In this document: positions 52,527 to 62,235 of the stretch, in pieces
How the letters are laid out: every line of letters begins with the position of its first letter
Numbering within the stretch: position 1 is the first letter of the stretch
Origin: Duganella sp. BuS-21
GTDB lineage: Bacteria > Pseudomonadota > Gammaproteobacteria > Burkholderiales > Burkholderiaceae_D
Reading direction: 5' to 3'
Assembly (NCBI GenBank): GCA_041874725.1
Contig: CP097466.1
Span: forward strand, 3,224,001-3,288,000
DNA: 64,000 nt
Notes under the pieces: generated by a model
What the model was told of the DNA's origin: nothing
Seen by the model: the letters and a program-made list of their open reading frames with translations, nothing else
The model's database searches: none
Made by a program: the position numbers and the translations under genes

Positions 52527-53494
52527 ACCGCCATGGCTGCGGTGATCGGCGCGTGGTGTTGATAGCCTTCCAGCGCGAAGTCGGTCGGTTCGATTTTTTC
52601 GAGCCACTCCGGTTCGTACTTGCCGGTTTCGGCGAAGGCGGGCACGCGGTCCGAGATGGTCAGCTGCGGCAGCGGGAACGGCTCGCGCTTGAGCTGCTCC
52701 TGCACCATGTCCATGTGGTTTTCGTAGATGTGGGCGTCGCCGATGAAGTAGGTGAACCAGCGCGGCGTGTAGCCGGTCAGCCGGCCCACCAGATGCATCA
52801 GCGCGGCGCCTTCCGCCAGGTTGAATGGCGTGCCGAGACCGAGGTCGTTCGAGCGCACGTAGAGGCACATCGACAGTTCTTTGGTGGCCGGATTCGGGAT
52901 GAACTGGTACAGCAGGTGGCAGGCCGGCAGGGCCACAGCGTCCAGCACGGCCGGATTCCAGCCGTGGAACAGGATGCGGCGGCTGCCTGGGTGGTTGACG
53001 ATGGTGTCCAGGCACTCGCGCAGCTGGTCGATGGCTTTGTACAGGAGTAATTTCTTGACGCCGTTTTCTTCAATCGGCGCGACCACGGTGAAGCCGTTCT
53101 TTTGTGCGCTGGCCAATTGGGCTTCCTGGTCGGCGTCGATGACTTTGTAACCTGGCCATTGGCGCCACTGCACGCCGTAGACCGGACCCAGGTCGTCGGC
53201 GCCCAATCGGTAGGGATTGTCCAGCCATTGCTGGTTTTCGTTGGCGTTCTGGTCCCAGACTTTGCAACCGAGCGCGCGGAAATCAGCGGCGCTGCGGGAG
53301 GCGCGCAAGAAAGCGCACAGTTCACCGACCACGGACTTGAATGCCAGCTTCTTGGTTGTCACCGCAGGAAAACCTTTGGTCAGGTCGAAGCGCATCATCG
53401 CGCCCGGCACGCTCAGCGTGCGGATGCCGGTGCGGTTGTCCTGCCAGCTGCCGGTGTCGATGACGGTCTGGATCAATTCCTGGTATTGCTGCAT
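52523..53494 (-). CDS. thyA: Thymidylate synthase
   Basis: This 323-residue enzyme methylates dUMP using methylene-tetrahydrofolate. The catalytic Cys192 is in [11 protein letters not shown], with family elements [48 protein letters not shown] and [10 protein letters not shown]. It is about 60 residues longer than the E. coli enzyme because of an insertion near residues 115-150 ([18 protein letters not shown]), as in long-form enzymes such as that of Lactobacillus. It is the first gene of the operon with the hydrolase, folA and DUF4337. Confidence 0.96.
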   Translation of the reverse strand: MQQYQELIQTVIDTGSWQDNRTGIRTLSVPGAMMRFDLTKGFPAVTTKKLAFKSVVGELCAFLRASRSAADFRALGCKVWDQNANENQQWLDNPYRLGADDLGPVYGVQWRQWPGYKVIDADQEAQLASAQKNGFTVVAPIEENGVKKLLLYKAIDQLRECLDTIVNHPGSRRILFHGWNPAVLDAVALPACHLLYQFIPNPATKELSMCLYVRSNDLGLGTPFNLAEGAALMHLVGRLTGYTPRWFTYFIGDAHIYENHMDMVQEQLKREPFPLPQLTISDRVPAFAETGKYEPEWLEKIEPTDFALEGYQHHAPITAAMAV

Positions 53495-53566
53495 TCAGTT
53501 CTCCAACAGGGGGTGTCGCTCAAAAGACGGGTATTTTAGCAGGCGGGCCTGGCGCTCGCCTGCCGC

Positions 53567-55111
53567 TCAGCGTGGGCCGGAACGGGACTTGCGGCCGGCC
53601 GGCTTGGCAGCAGCGCGGCCTTCGGTGCGCGCCTGCGACTTGGCGCCCCGGCCGTTGGTCACCACCACCGCGCCTTTCGGCGCAGCAGGGCCGCGCGAGC
53701 CGCCGCCAGGGGCGAATGCGCGGCGCGGTGCGGCCGCTTCTTTGGCCGGCGCGCGCTCGCGCGGCGCGGACTTTGCCGGTTTCTCAGGCGGCGTGTAGAC
53801 GCCGAGCGATTCGCTGCCGCCGGCAGGGCGAGCCGCCGTTTTGGCGACAGCAGGCGCTTTCGCCATAGGCGGCGCACCGGCAGGGCGCTTGGCTGTCTTG
53901 GCCGCCTTGATCGCATTGGCCGCCGGGCCTTTGCGCGCCGGCGCGGCGACGCCACGGGCTGCGGTTTCCGGCACGCGGTGATCGGCCTCGAAGCCTGGTT
54001 CCTCGCAGCGCGGAATCGCCTGGCGCGTCAGCGTCTCGATCGCGCGCAGCATGTCCACCTCGTCTGCGCACACCAGCGAAATCGCCTCGCCGGCCATGCC
54101 CGCACGGCCGGTGCGGCCGATACGGTGAATGTAATCCTCGGCCACCGACGGCAAATCAAAGTTCACCACCTGCGGCAGCGCCTCGATATCGAGGCCGCGC
54201 GCCGCCACGTCGGTCGCGATCAGCAGTCGCACTTCCTTGCGCTTGAAGCGATCGAGCGCGCGCAGACGTGCCGGCTGCGTCTTGTCGCCGTGGATCGCAT
54301 CGGCGCTAACACCATGCTCCAGCAAGGTCTTGACCAGCGCCTCTGCACCCTTGCGCGTTTTGACGAACACCAGCGCCTGTATCCAACCCAGCTTGTTCAG
54401 CAGATGCAGGAACAGCTCCGGCTTGCGGCGCTTGTCGGTCGGGATCAGCCACTGCTTGACGCTCTTGGTCGCGGTATTGGCCGCCGCCACCTGAATCGCA
54501 ACCGGATCTTTCAACATGCCGTTGGCAAGCTTGCGGATCTGATCCGAGAAGGTGGCCGAGAACATCAAGGTCTGGCGCTGCTTCGGCAATGCCTCCAGCA
54601 GGATATCCAGATCGCGCTCGAAGCCCAGGTCCAGCATGCGGTCCGCCTCGTCCAGCACCAGCGTTTGCAACAGCTCGAAGCTGATCACGCCCTGATCGTG
54701 CAAGTCGATCAGGCGGCCCGGCGTCGCCACCAGCACATCCAGGCCCTTGCGCAGTTTGGCGATCTGCGGATCGATCGGCACGCCGCCATACGCCACGGCG
54801 CTGCGCAGCGGCAGATTGCCGCCATAGCTGCGGAAGCTCTCATATACCTGCTCGGCCAGTTCGCGCGTCGGCACCAGCACCAGCGCGCGGATGCACAGCG
54901 GCGCGGTCGCACCGTCCATCGTCAGCCGTTGCAGGATGGGCAGCGCGAAGCCGGCGGTCTTGCCGGTGCCGGTCTGCGCGGCGGCCATCACGTCGCGGCC
55001 CGCCAGCACGGCTGGAATGGCCTGTTTCTGGACCGGCGTAGGCTGTTTGTAGCCCAGCGCGTCCAGCGTGCGCAGTAAAGGATCGATCAGGCCGAGTGCG
55101 TGGAATGTCAT
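53567..55111 (-). CDS. rhlE: DEAD-box ATP-dependent RNA helicase, RhlE-type
   Basis: The helicase has about 514 residues. DEAD-box motifs are in order: Q-motif PTPVQKQAIP, Walker A AQTGTGKTAGF, PTRELAEQ, TPGRLID, DEAD variant LDEADRMLDLGF, SAT, and domain-2 motifs DVAARGLDIEAL and HRIGRTGRAG. The last about 140 residues form a low-complexity basic tail rich in Ala, Lys, Pro and Arg, expected to bind RNA. The ATG at 55111 is chosen; an in-frame TTG at 55126 is the alternative. RhlE proteins remodel RNA in ribosome assembly and cold adaptation. Confidence 0.92.
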   Translation of the reverse strand: MTFHALGLIDPLLRTLDALGYKQPTPVQKQAIPAVLAGRDVMAAAQTGTGKTAGFALPILQRLTMDGATAPLCIRALVLVPTRELAEQVYESFRSYGGNLPLRSAVAYGGVPIDPQIAKLRKGLDVLVATPGRLIDLHDQGVISFELLQTLVLDEADRMLDLGFERDLDILLEALPKQRQTLMFSATFSDQIRKLANGMLKDPVAIQVAAANTATKSVKQWLIPTDKRRKPELFLHLLNKLGWIQALVFVKTRKGAEALVKTLLEHGVSADAIHGDKTQPARLRALDRFKRKEVRLLIATDVAARGLDIEALPQVVNFDLPSVAEDYIHRIGRTGRAGMAGEAISLVCADEVDMLRAIETLTRQAIPRCEEPGFEADHRVPETAARGVAAPARKGPAANAIKAAKTAKRPAGAPPMAKAPAVAKTAARPAGGSESLGVYTPPEKPAKSAPRERAPAKEAAAPRRAFAPGGGSRGPAAPKGAVVVTNGRGAKSQARTEGRAAAKPAGRKSRSGPR

Positions 55112-55171
55112 GATGTGGTCAGTCAAACGAAAAGGGGCGCAGTGTAGCCGGTTTGTCCGGCTGCCGCGAAA

Positions 55172-56257
55172 TTAGTTGGTCAGCGCGTCCGACCACAGGG
55201 CCAGAATCTCGCGCAGGCGCTGGTCCGCCATGTTGAGCAGGTTGTCGCCGACGTACAGCTCCACCGAGCAGCGATCCGGCAAGGCGGCATGATTGGCGCC
55301 ATTGAACAGCCACACGCCGTGCTGCTCGGCGAAGCGGCTGCGGATCTCCAGCGCCTGTTCGCGGCCCACCGGTAAATGCAGATGCAGCATATTGGCCTGC
55401 GGCTGCGCCGGATTCGGCACCAGCAGCGGATAGTCGCGCAACGCTTCAACCAGCCACTGCGTGCGCTTGAAGTAGGCCGGCATGGCGTTCAGGCGCGCAT
55501 CGAACTGCATGGCGGCCGCCACCACGTAGGGCGTGCGCTGATAGACGTTGCCGCCCTGGCGTCGATACCATTCCTGCGCCTTGGCGACAAACGCCGCGCT
55601 GCCGGCCAGCATGGCGCCGCCCATGCCGCCTATGCCTTTGTACAGCGAGACGTAGACGCTGTCGAAGCCCGCTGCGATCTCGGCGGCCGTATGGCCGTAG
55701 GCGGCAACCGTTTCCCACAGGCGCGCGCCGTCCATGTGCAGATGGATGCCTTGTTCGCGGCAGTAGATCTTGATGGCCGTCAGCTCGTCCCAGCTCGGGC
55801 ACTGGCCGCCGATTTCGCGCGCCGGCAGTTCCAGCGATGCCGCGCCAAGACGGTCCGGGATGGCTTGCAGGTCGTCCAGTGTCCATACACGGTGCGGATC
55901 GCCGATCTGCAGCGCATGGAAATGATCGAACAGTTGGTGATTGCCGCGTTCATGCTTGAGGATGTGCGACGTCGGATGCAGCGCCACCAGCTTGCTGCCG
56001 CGCTCCGCACAGGCGATGCGCAGCGCCGTCGCCTGCGTCATGGTGCCGGTGATGCAGAATACCGCCGCCTCGAAGCCCAGCAGGCGCGCGATCTTCTGTT
56101 CGAATTCCTGTATCAGCGCGCCGCTGCCGTAGACGTCATGCGTCACGCCGCGCCCCTCGCACCAGTCGCCCATGGCCGTGAACAACTCGGCGGGCGAGGG
56201 CGCGCGGTGTCCCGGCAGGTGGGTGCGGCAGCTTTGCTTCAGTTCTGCGTCGGTCAT
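55172..56257 (-). CDS. ltaE: Threonine aldolase family protein
   Basis: This 361-residue PLP enzyme cleaves threonine or allo-threonine to glycine and acetaldehyde. The cofactor lysine is Lys207 in SVYVSLYKGIGGMGGAML, and the cofactor Asp is in HLHMDGARLWE. GVTHDVYGSGALIQEFEQKIARLLG-like N-terminal elements fit the low-specificity family. AGGAGC lies seven bases before the ATG at 56257. It starts 22 bases after the end of the ABC exporter gene, so the two are likely co-transcribed. Confidence 0.88.
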   Translation of the reverse strand: MTDAELKQSCRTHLPGHRAPSPAELFTAMGDWCEGRGVTHDVYGSGALIQEFEQKIARLLGFEAAVFCITGTMTQATALRIACAERGSKLVALHPTSHILKHERGNHQLFDHFHALQIGDPHRVWTLDDLQAIPDRLGAASLELPAREIGGQCPSWDELTAIKIYCREQGIHLHMDGARLWETVAAYGHTAAEIAAGFDSVYVSLYKGIGGMGGAMLAGSAAFVAKAQEWYRRQGGNVYQRTPYVVAAAMQFDARLNAMPAYFKRTQWLVEALRDYPLLVPNPAQPQANMLHLHLPVGREQALEIRSRFAEQHGVWLFNGANHAALPDRCSVELYVGDNLLNMADQRLREILALWSDALTN

Positions 56258-56279
56258 GGCGTGCTCCTGAAAGATACGC

Positions 56280-58115
56280 TCAATGCTCCACGTGCACGTT
56301 GTGGAACTGCAGCGCCGCCAAATTGGCGTAGATGCCGCCCAGCGCCACCAGCGATTTGTGCGTGCCCGTTTCAACGATTTTACCGTCTTCCATGACGATG
56401 ATGCGGTCCGCACGCTGCACGGTCGCCAGGCGGTGGGCGATGATGACGGTGGTGCGGCCGGCCATGGCCGCTTCCAGGGCCTTCTGCACCAGGCGTTCGG
56501 ATTCGGCGTCGAGCGCGCTGGTGGCTTCGTCCAGCAGCAGCAGCGGCGGATTTTTCAGCAGCGCACGGGCGATGGCGATGCGCTGACGCTGGCCGCCGGA
56601 CAGGCGCACACCGCGCTCGCCGAGGAAGGAGTGATAACCCTGCGGCAGTTTCTCGATGAATTCGTGGGCCGCAGCCAGCTTGGCGACAGCGATCACTTCC
56701 TCATCGCTGGCGCCGGCGCGGCCGTAGCGGATGTTTTCCATGGCATTGGCCGAGAAGATCACCGTATCCTGCGGCACGATGCCGATGGCGTCGCGCAGGG
56801 TGTGCAGGTCGAGCTGGGTGATATCGACGCCATCGAGCTTGATGCTGCCGCTTTGCGGATCGTAGAAGCGCAGGAACAGCTGGAACAGCGTGGTCTTGCC
56901 GGCGCCGGAAGGGCCGACCACCGCCACCGTTTCGCCGGGCTGAATGTCGAGCGCCAGATGGCTCAGCGCCTCGGTCTCCGGGCGCGAAGGATAGGAGAAG
57001 ACGACGTCGTTCAGCGACAGCGCCGCGCCGTTGGCGGCGCGCGGCGGCAGCGCCAGCGGCTTGGCCGGCGACTGGATCTTCGACTTCACCGACATCAGTT
57101 CCAGCAGGCGTTCGGTGGCGCCGGCGGCGCGTTGCGCTTCGCCCATCACCTCGGACAGCGCGCCGATGGCACCGGCCACGATGGATGCGTACAGGATGAA
57201 CTGGCCGAGATCACCGCCGGTCATCTGGCCCGAAATCACGGCGTGCGCGCCCAGCCACAGTACGAAGACGATGGCGCCGAACACCAGCACAATCGCCAGC
57301 ATGGTGAGGAAGGCGCGCGCACGGATGCGGCGCATGGCGGTCTGGAAGGCGCCTTCGACCGAGCCGCCGAAGCGCGTGGACTCGATCTTTTCGTGCGTGA
57401 AGGCTTGCACCGTCGGCATGGCGTTAAGGATTTCGCCGGCCATGGCCGAGGCGTCGGCCACCCGGTCCTGCGAGTCGCGCGACAGGGTGCGCACTTTGCG
57501 GCCGAACATCACGATCGGCAGCACGGTCAGTACCAGCAGGCCGATAATGATGGCCGACAGTCTTGGGCTGGTCACGAACAGCATCACCAGGCCGCCGATG
57601 AACAGCAGCATATTCCGCAGTGCCATCGAGATGCTGGTGCCCACCACGGATTGAATCAAGGTGGTGTCGGTGGTGATGCGCGACAGGACTTCGCCGGTTT
57701 GCGTGGTTTCGAAAAACTCCGGGCTTTGCGTGACCACGTGTTTGTACACGGCGGTGCGGATGTCGGCGGTAACGCGCTCGCCGAGCCAGGACACGGTGTA
57801 GAAACGCGCCGCCGTCGCCAGCGCCAGAATGGTGGCGAGGCCGAACAGCGCCAGGAACACCAGGTCCACGTGCTGGATGCTATTGACGCCAGCGCTGCCG
57901 AAACCGAGGTCGATCATCTGCTTGAACGCGGCGGGTATCGCCAGCGTGGCGCCGGCGGCCACCAGCAGGGCGATGCCGGCGAGCCCGAACTGGCGCTTAT
58001 ACGGCACCAGGAAGGGCAGCAGCCCACGCAGGGTGGCGATGCTGCCTTTCTTGAGTTCACGGGATGCGGTCGGGGCGGCGGCGGACTGCGTACTGGCGGT
58101 GGTGCTGTTGGTCAT
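56280..58115 (-). CDS. ABC exporter with fused membrane and ATPase domains (MsbA/LmrA-like)
   Basis: This 611-residue half-transporter works as a homodimer. The N-terminal six-helix domain covers about residues 25-330, with coupling segments ERVTADIRTAVYKHVVTQSPEFFETTQTGEVLSRITTDTTLIQ (read in parts). The ATPase domain has Walker A GPSGAGKTT, Q-loop VPQDTVIF, signature LSGGQRQRIAIARAL, Walker B LLLLDEATSALD and the H-loop IAHRLATV. It may export lipid or drugs; the substrate is not evident. It is transcribed ahead of the threonine aldolase gene. Confidence 0.92.
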   Translation of the reverse strand: MTNSTTASTQSAAAPTASRELKKGSIATLRGLLPFLVPYKRQFGLAGIALLVAAGATLAIPAAFKQMIDLGFGSAGVNSIQHVDLVFLALFGLATILALATAARFYTVSWLGERVTADIRTAVYKHVVTQSPEFFETTQTGEVLSRITTDTTLIQSVVGTSISMALRNMLLFIGGLVMLFVTSPRLSAIIIGLLVLTVLPIVMFGRKVRTLSRDSQDRVADASAMAGEILNAMPTVQAFTHEKIESTRFGGSVEGAFQTAMRRIRARAFLTMLAIVLVFGAIVFVLWLGAHAVISGQMTGGDLGQFILYASIVAGAIGALSEVMGEAQRAAGATERLLELMSVKSKIQSPAKPLALPPRAANGAALSLNDVVFSYPSRPETEALSHLALDIQPGETVAVVGPSGAGKTTLFQLFLRFYDPQSGSIKLDGVDITQLDLHTLRDAIGIVPQDTVIFSANAMENIRYGRAGASDEEVIAVAKLAAAHEFIEKLPQGYHSFLGERGVRLSGGQRQRIAIARALLKNPPLLLLDEATSALDAESERLVQKALEAAMAGRTTVIIAHRLATVQRADRIIVMEDGKIVETGTHKSLVALGGIYANLAALQFHNVHVEH

Positions 58116-58176
58116 TGTGTGGCTACGGTTTCGATTGATTCTAATGTGGACGTTTGGCGCAGCTTTTTATTGTTAT

Positions 58177-59253
58177 CTACAGTTTCATTGGTCGTACATA
58201 ACCGGTCATCTCCAGGTAGGCGCGTCCGGCCGGTTTGCCGTCGCGGCTCAGCGTTACCGCGCCTTCCCAGTACACGGCGCCGGTCGACCGGCGCGAATCG
58301 AGCTCCTGGTCGTCCTGCAAAGGCACGATGTCCCACATGGTGCTGCCGGTGGTGAGCTGGGTCGCAACGGGATACTCGGCATTGGTGCGGGGCGAACGCC
58401 ACCGCCTTTGCGGGGTAAATTTGACCTGGTCCGGCGAGAACTGCGTGATCTTACCGGAAGCATCGCGCCATGTCGCGTGCGCCCATAGTGTAGCACCTGT
58501 CTTGCTGCGAACCTGGAAAGCCATCAGCGCGCCGCCGTCGGCCAGGTTGGCGCCGATCCAGTCCCACCCGGTGGTGTCGGCGTCGAGCGAGTCGGTCGAC
58601 CATTCGTGGTCCAGCCACGCGGCGCCACTGACGGCTGTGGGCTTGCCGGCGCGCGTGATGCTGCCGCTGACCTGTAGTTGCGGCTCGCTGTAGTAATAGC
58701 TGCTGTTGTTGGGGCGCGGGCCTTTGCGCGAATAGCCGTTCTGGCCCTGCAGCAGTACTGGCTGCGTTGGTGCTAGTTTGATATCGAAGGCGAATTGCGG
58801 GGCGTCGACGTGGATGGCGTAGCTGCCGTCGGCGGCGCGCACCATGTGCCAGTCTTCCAGCTTGACGTTGGTGTCGCCCGGTTTGGCGTAGGACAGGCCG
58901 AAACCTTCGCGCGCGCTGCGCTGGTCGTGCAGCAGCTTGCCGTTGGCCGGGTCGGACAGGGCGGCGTGACCGATGATCAACTGTTTCGGCGCGAATTGGC
59001 TTGGATTGGCGCGGTCATGGCCGCTGCCGCTGCGGAAGAATGTGACCTGGAAGCCGAGCGGCTTGCCGTCCGGCGTGTTGATCCAACCGGTGACGTACCA
59101 CCATTCGGTTTTGTAGTCGGGATGCGCGCCGTAGTCTTTCGGGAAGGCGAGCGTGGCGCCGGCCGGCAGCGGCGTCACCGCCTGGTATTGCGGCTCGGCG
59201 GCGTGAGCGGCGGCCGACAGCAGCGCAAGCAGAATATACAGAAACCGCAGCAT
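58177..59253 (-). CDS. AttH/CrtC-like lipocalin-domain protein (carotenoid 1,2-hydratase-like)
   Basis: This 358-residue exported protein has a signal peptide (LRFLYILLALLSAAAHA). The AttH/CrtC pattern is clear: FPKDYGAHPDYKTEWWYVTGWI, GFQVTFFRSG, AAWLDHEWST and TGWDWIGANLADGGALMAFQVR. These proteins pair with permeases of the Att type and have a beta-barrel lipocalin fold; relatives hydrate carotenoids, but nothing here indicates carotenoid synthesis. Its ATG overlaps the permease stop by 4 bases, so it belongs to that unit. Confidence 0.88.
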   Translation of the reverse strand: MLRFLYILLALLSAAAHAAEPQYQAVTPLPAGATLAFPKDYGAHPDYKTEWWYVTGWINTPDGKPLGFQVTFFRSGSGHDRANPSQFAPKQLIIGHAALSDPANGKLLHDQRSAREGFGLSYAKPGDTNVKLEDWHMVRAADGSYAIHVDAPQFAFDIKLAPTQPVLLQGQNGYSRKGPRPNNSSYYYSEPQLQVSGSITRAGKPTAVSGAAWLDHEWSTDSLDADTTGWDWIGANLADGGALMAFQVRSKTGATLWAHATWRDASGKITQFSPDQVKFTPQRRWRSPRTNAEYPVATQLTTGSTMWDIVPLQDDQELDSRRSTGAVYWEGAVTLSRDGKPAGRAYLEMTGYVRPMKL

Positions 59254-61817
59254 CACCAGTCCTCCCTGACGGCACGGATCGGCCCACCGGACAGCGATTG
59301 GCGGCCGGCCAGCAGCGCGGTGAGCGCGGCGGCGCCCAGCAGCAGTCCGGCCACAGCGCCGAGCAGCGGCCACGGCAAATGCAACTGCATGGTCCAGTGG
59401 AACGATTGTGGATTGACGACGAAGACCAAGATCAAACTGATCACCCATCCCAGTACAAAGCCGGTGGCGATGCCAAGCGCCGTCAGCGAGCCGCCTTCAA
59501 TCGCCAGTATCGCCAGCACCTGGCGCCGCGTGACGCCGACGTGGCGCAGCATGCCGAACTCCTTGGCCCGCGCCAGCGTTTGCGCGGAGAAGGTGGCGGC
59601 TACGCCAAACAGGCCGATGACGATGGCGATCGCCTCCAGCAGGTAGGTGATGGCGAAACTGCGATCGAATATCTTCATGCTCATGGCGCGGATCTCGGAA
59701 GGTTCGCTGGCGTCCAGCGTGGCGGCGAATGGCAGGCGCCTCAGCGCCGCGATGGTATCGTCGGGCTTGACCTGCGGCTTGAGCGTCAGGGCGACGCCGC
59801 TGGCGTCTGCGTCGCCGGTGATGGCGCGGTAGTCGCTCAGCTGCATCTGGATGGTGCCGGTCGGCCGTGCGTAGTCGCGCCACACGCCGGCCACCTGGAA
59901 GGCGTGCATCGCGCCGTTGAGCGGCAGCTCGATGCGCTGGCCGACCGCCATGCCGTACAAATCCACCATCGCTTCCGAAATCCAGACTGGCCGCGCGCCA
60001 GGCTGCGGCGCGCGCGCTTCGCCGACGATGGCCAACGTGCGGCCCGGATCGGCGGCGTCGACGTTGCGTGCCATAAGCGTGACCGGCGGCCGCGCCGGCG
60101 CCAGCGACACGGAGCGCGTGCGCAGGAAATCGGCATGCGCCACGCCGGGCAGTGCGGCCAGCGTCGCTTGTTCTTGCGGGCGCAGGCCCGCCGTCACGCC
60201 GCCGGTGGCGGTGCCGACGTAGATATCGGCCGGCAGGATGTGCAGCAGCCAGTCGTCCAGTGACACGCGGAAGCTGGCGACCATGATGGCCATCGCCACC
60301 ATCAGGCTGAAACTCGACAGCACGCCGCCCAGCGCGATACCGGCCTGGCTGGACGCATTGGCCAATCGCGACACGGTGAGCGTGATGACGGCAGAGGCGC
60401 CGGGCTTGTGGGCGGTCGCGGCGCTCCAGCGCCGGTGCGCGAAGCGGAATACGATGGCGGCCAGGCGCGGCATCAAGCCGATGGCGCCGATCAGCAGCAG
60501 CGCGATCGACAGATAGCCGAACAGCGGCAGCTCGAACACGGGCGGCGCCTGCGACAGCAGCGCGGCAAGCGCCATCAGCACCAGTGGCGGCCAGGTAGGC
60601 GACAGGCCCGATATCGCCGCTTCCTCGGTGCCCGATTTGAGCGCCACCGCTGGTTTGGCGCGCGCGGCGTCCAGCGCCGGCGCCGCGCAACCCAGCAACG
60701 CGACCGCCACGCCGAGCGCGAAGTAGACGGCCGCCGCCACCGGTGTGAAATGCACTTGCGGGCGCACGCCCGAGAAGAAGCCTGCACCCAGGTCGGCGCC
60801 CATGAAGTGCAGCGCGGCGGCGGCCATGCCGTAGCCGGCGGCGATGCCCAGTGCGGAACCAGCCAGGCCCAGGCACAGGCCTTCGATCAGGATCTGGCGC
60901 AGCAGGTGGTGGCGGTCCATGCCCAGCACGCGCAGCAGCGCGAACTGGCTGCGGCGGCGGATCACCGACAGCGCCTGCGTGGAGAACACGAGGAAGGCGC
61001 CGGTGAACAGCGCCACCAGCGCGAGCACGGTCAGGTTGACGCGATAGGCGCGGCTCATGCCGTCGTTGCGGTTGTTCTGTTCCTCGTCATTTGGTTGGTT
61101 GATGCGGAAGCGGCCGGGATACTGGCGTTGCAGGTCCTGTTGCAGTTGCATTTTGAAGACGTCGCGATTGACGCCGTCGCGCAGTTTCAGGTCGATACGG
61201 GACAGCTGGCCGAGTTTTTCGAAGCGCCATTGCGCGGCGCCGATATCCATGACCGCGATGCGCTGGCCGGCGCGCGCGCCGGGCAGCGGCCCGGCCACGC
61301 GCAGCGCCAGTGCGCCGGTGCCCACTTGCAGCGTCACCATGCCGTCCTTCGGCTGCAGCCATTGCTGGGCGGCGGCCGAGAGGAACAGGGCGTCGTCGGC
61401 CAGGGTGTCGGCGATACGGTCTTCGGCCGGCACGCCGATGAGGTCCGGCGCCACGAAGCCGGCGCGGAAGGCGTCGATGCCGATGATTTTCAGGGCGGTT
61501 TGGCGGCCCGGCACGGAGGCGTCGAATTCCAGTACTGGTGAGGCGACGACTACGCCTGCGCGTTGCGCCAGCGTCGGGTAGATGGCTTCGTCGAAAAACG
61601 GCTCGGTGCCGCGCACCTGGATATCTGCCACGCCGGACAGGCTTTTCACCGCCGCCGAGAATTCGTTGAAGGCGGCGGCGTTAATCAGATGGATGGCAAA
61701 GCCGAGCGAAATGCCGACCGCGATGGCCGCTATCGCCACCAGGGCACGCACCGGATGCGCGCGCCATTCGCCCAACAGCAGCCAGCGCGACAGGCGGCGC
61801 ATCGATGCGGAGGACAT
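59253..61817 (-). CDS. FtsX-type ABC transporter permease, large two-domain form
   Basis: This protein of 854 residues has two FtsX/MacB modules: an N-terminal helix and periplasmic domain, a first four-helix group with SVIRRRSQFALLRVLGMDRHHLLRQILIEG, a second periplasmic domain, and final helices with SAQTLARAKEFGMLRHVGVTRRQVLAI. The two halves may be a fused pair. The ATG at 61817 overlaps the DUF4124 stop in an ATGA. Such permeases with AttH usually have a separate ATPase gene beside them; none is found within the window. It must use an ATPase encoded elsewhere, or the gene has been lost here. Confidence 0.9.
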   Translation of the reverse strand: MSSASMRRLSRWLLLGEWRAHPVRALVAIAAIAVGISLGFAIHLINAAAFNEFSAAVKSLSGVADIQVRGTEPFFDEAIYPTLAQRAGVVVASPVLEFDASVPGRQTALKIIGIDAFRAGFVAPDLIGVPAEDRIADTLADDALFLSAAAQQWLQPKDGMVTLQVGTGALALRVAGPLPGARAGQRIAVMDIGAAQWRFEKLGQLSRIDLKLRDGVNRDVFKMQLQQDLQRQYPGRFRINQPNDEEQNNRNDGMSRAYRVNLTVLALVALFTGAFLVFSTQALSVIRRRSQFALLRVLGMDRHHLLRQILIEGLCLGLAGSALGIAAGYGMAAAALHFMGADLGAGFFSGVRPQVHFTPVAAAVYFALGVAVALLGCAAPALDAARAKPAVALKSGTEEAAISGLSPTWPPLVLMALAALLSQAPPVFELPLFGYLSIALLLIGAIGLMPRLAAIVFRFAHRRWSAATAHKPGASAVITLTVSRLANASSQAGIALGGVLSSFSLMVAMAIMVASFRVSLDDWLLHILPADIYVGTATGGVTAGLRPQEQATLAALPGVAHADFLRTRSVSLAPARPPVTLMARNVDAADPGRTLAIVGEARAPQPGARPVWISEAMVDLYGMAVGQRIELPLNGAMHAFQVAGVWRDYARPTGTIQMQLSDYRAITGDADASGVALTLKPQVKPDDTIAALRRLPFAATLDASEPSEIRAMSMKIFDRSFAITYLLEAIAIVIGLFGVAATFSAQTLARAKEFGMLRHVGVTRRQVLAILAIEGGSLTALGIATGFVLGWVISLILVFVVNPQSFHWTMQLHLPWPLLGAVAGLLLGAAALTALLAGRQSLSGGPIRAVREDW

Positions 61818-62224
61818 CAGCGCGGACACTCCAGCGCCATGGCTTCGCCGGCGCGGTGGGCGCGCAGGCGTGCCGGTTCGGTGGCTTGGCCGGTGGCGCG
61901 GCGCGCATCTTCATCGGCCCAGCGCTTTTTGAGTTTCAGCTGGTCGCATTTCTTGCGCTGCACGGCGGCGGACTTGGCGGCGCTGGCCGCTTCGCGTTCT
62001 TCGCGCTCCTCGCGTTTCAAACGGGCTTTTTCCAGCATGTCGGCCTGCTTTTGCTGCTTGCGCAGCGCGGCGCCTGCCGCCGGATCGGGCGCCGGCGCAG
62101 CGGGCGCGGACAGCGTTGCCTCCTTCGCGCCGGTGGGACACGGCGCATCGCTGTAACTGACCCTGCCGTCGGCTGTACATTTATAGACCGCGCCAACCAG
62201 CATCGCAACGATCAGGATATTCAT
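61817..62224 (-). CDS. DUF4124 domain-containing protein
   Basis: This protein of 135 residues starts MNILIVAMLVGAVYKC, with the DUF4124 sequence CTADGRVSYSDAPCPTGAK at residues about 16-35. A long charged helix (RKQQKQADMLEKARLKREEREEREAA) follows. The ATG at 62224 has GAGG five bases upstream; an ATG at 62239 overlapping the FAD-gene stop is the alternative. DUF4124 proteins are usually periplasmic with unknown roles. It lies between the FAD oxidoreductase and the permease, overlapping the permease start. Confidence 0.8.
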   Translation of the reverse strand: MNILIVAMLVGAVYKCTADGRVSYSDAPCPTGAKEATLSAPAAPAPDPAAGAALRKQQKQADMLEKARLKREEREEREAASAAKSAAVQRKKCDQLKLKKRWADEDARRATGQATEPARLRAHRAGEAMALECPR

Positions 62225-62235
62225 CTCCACCTCGC

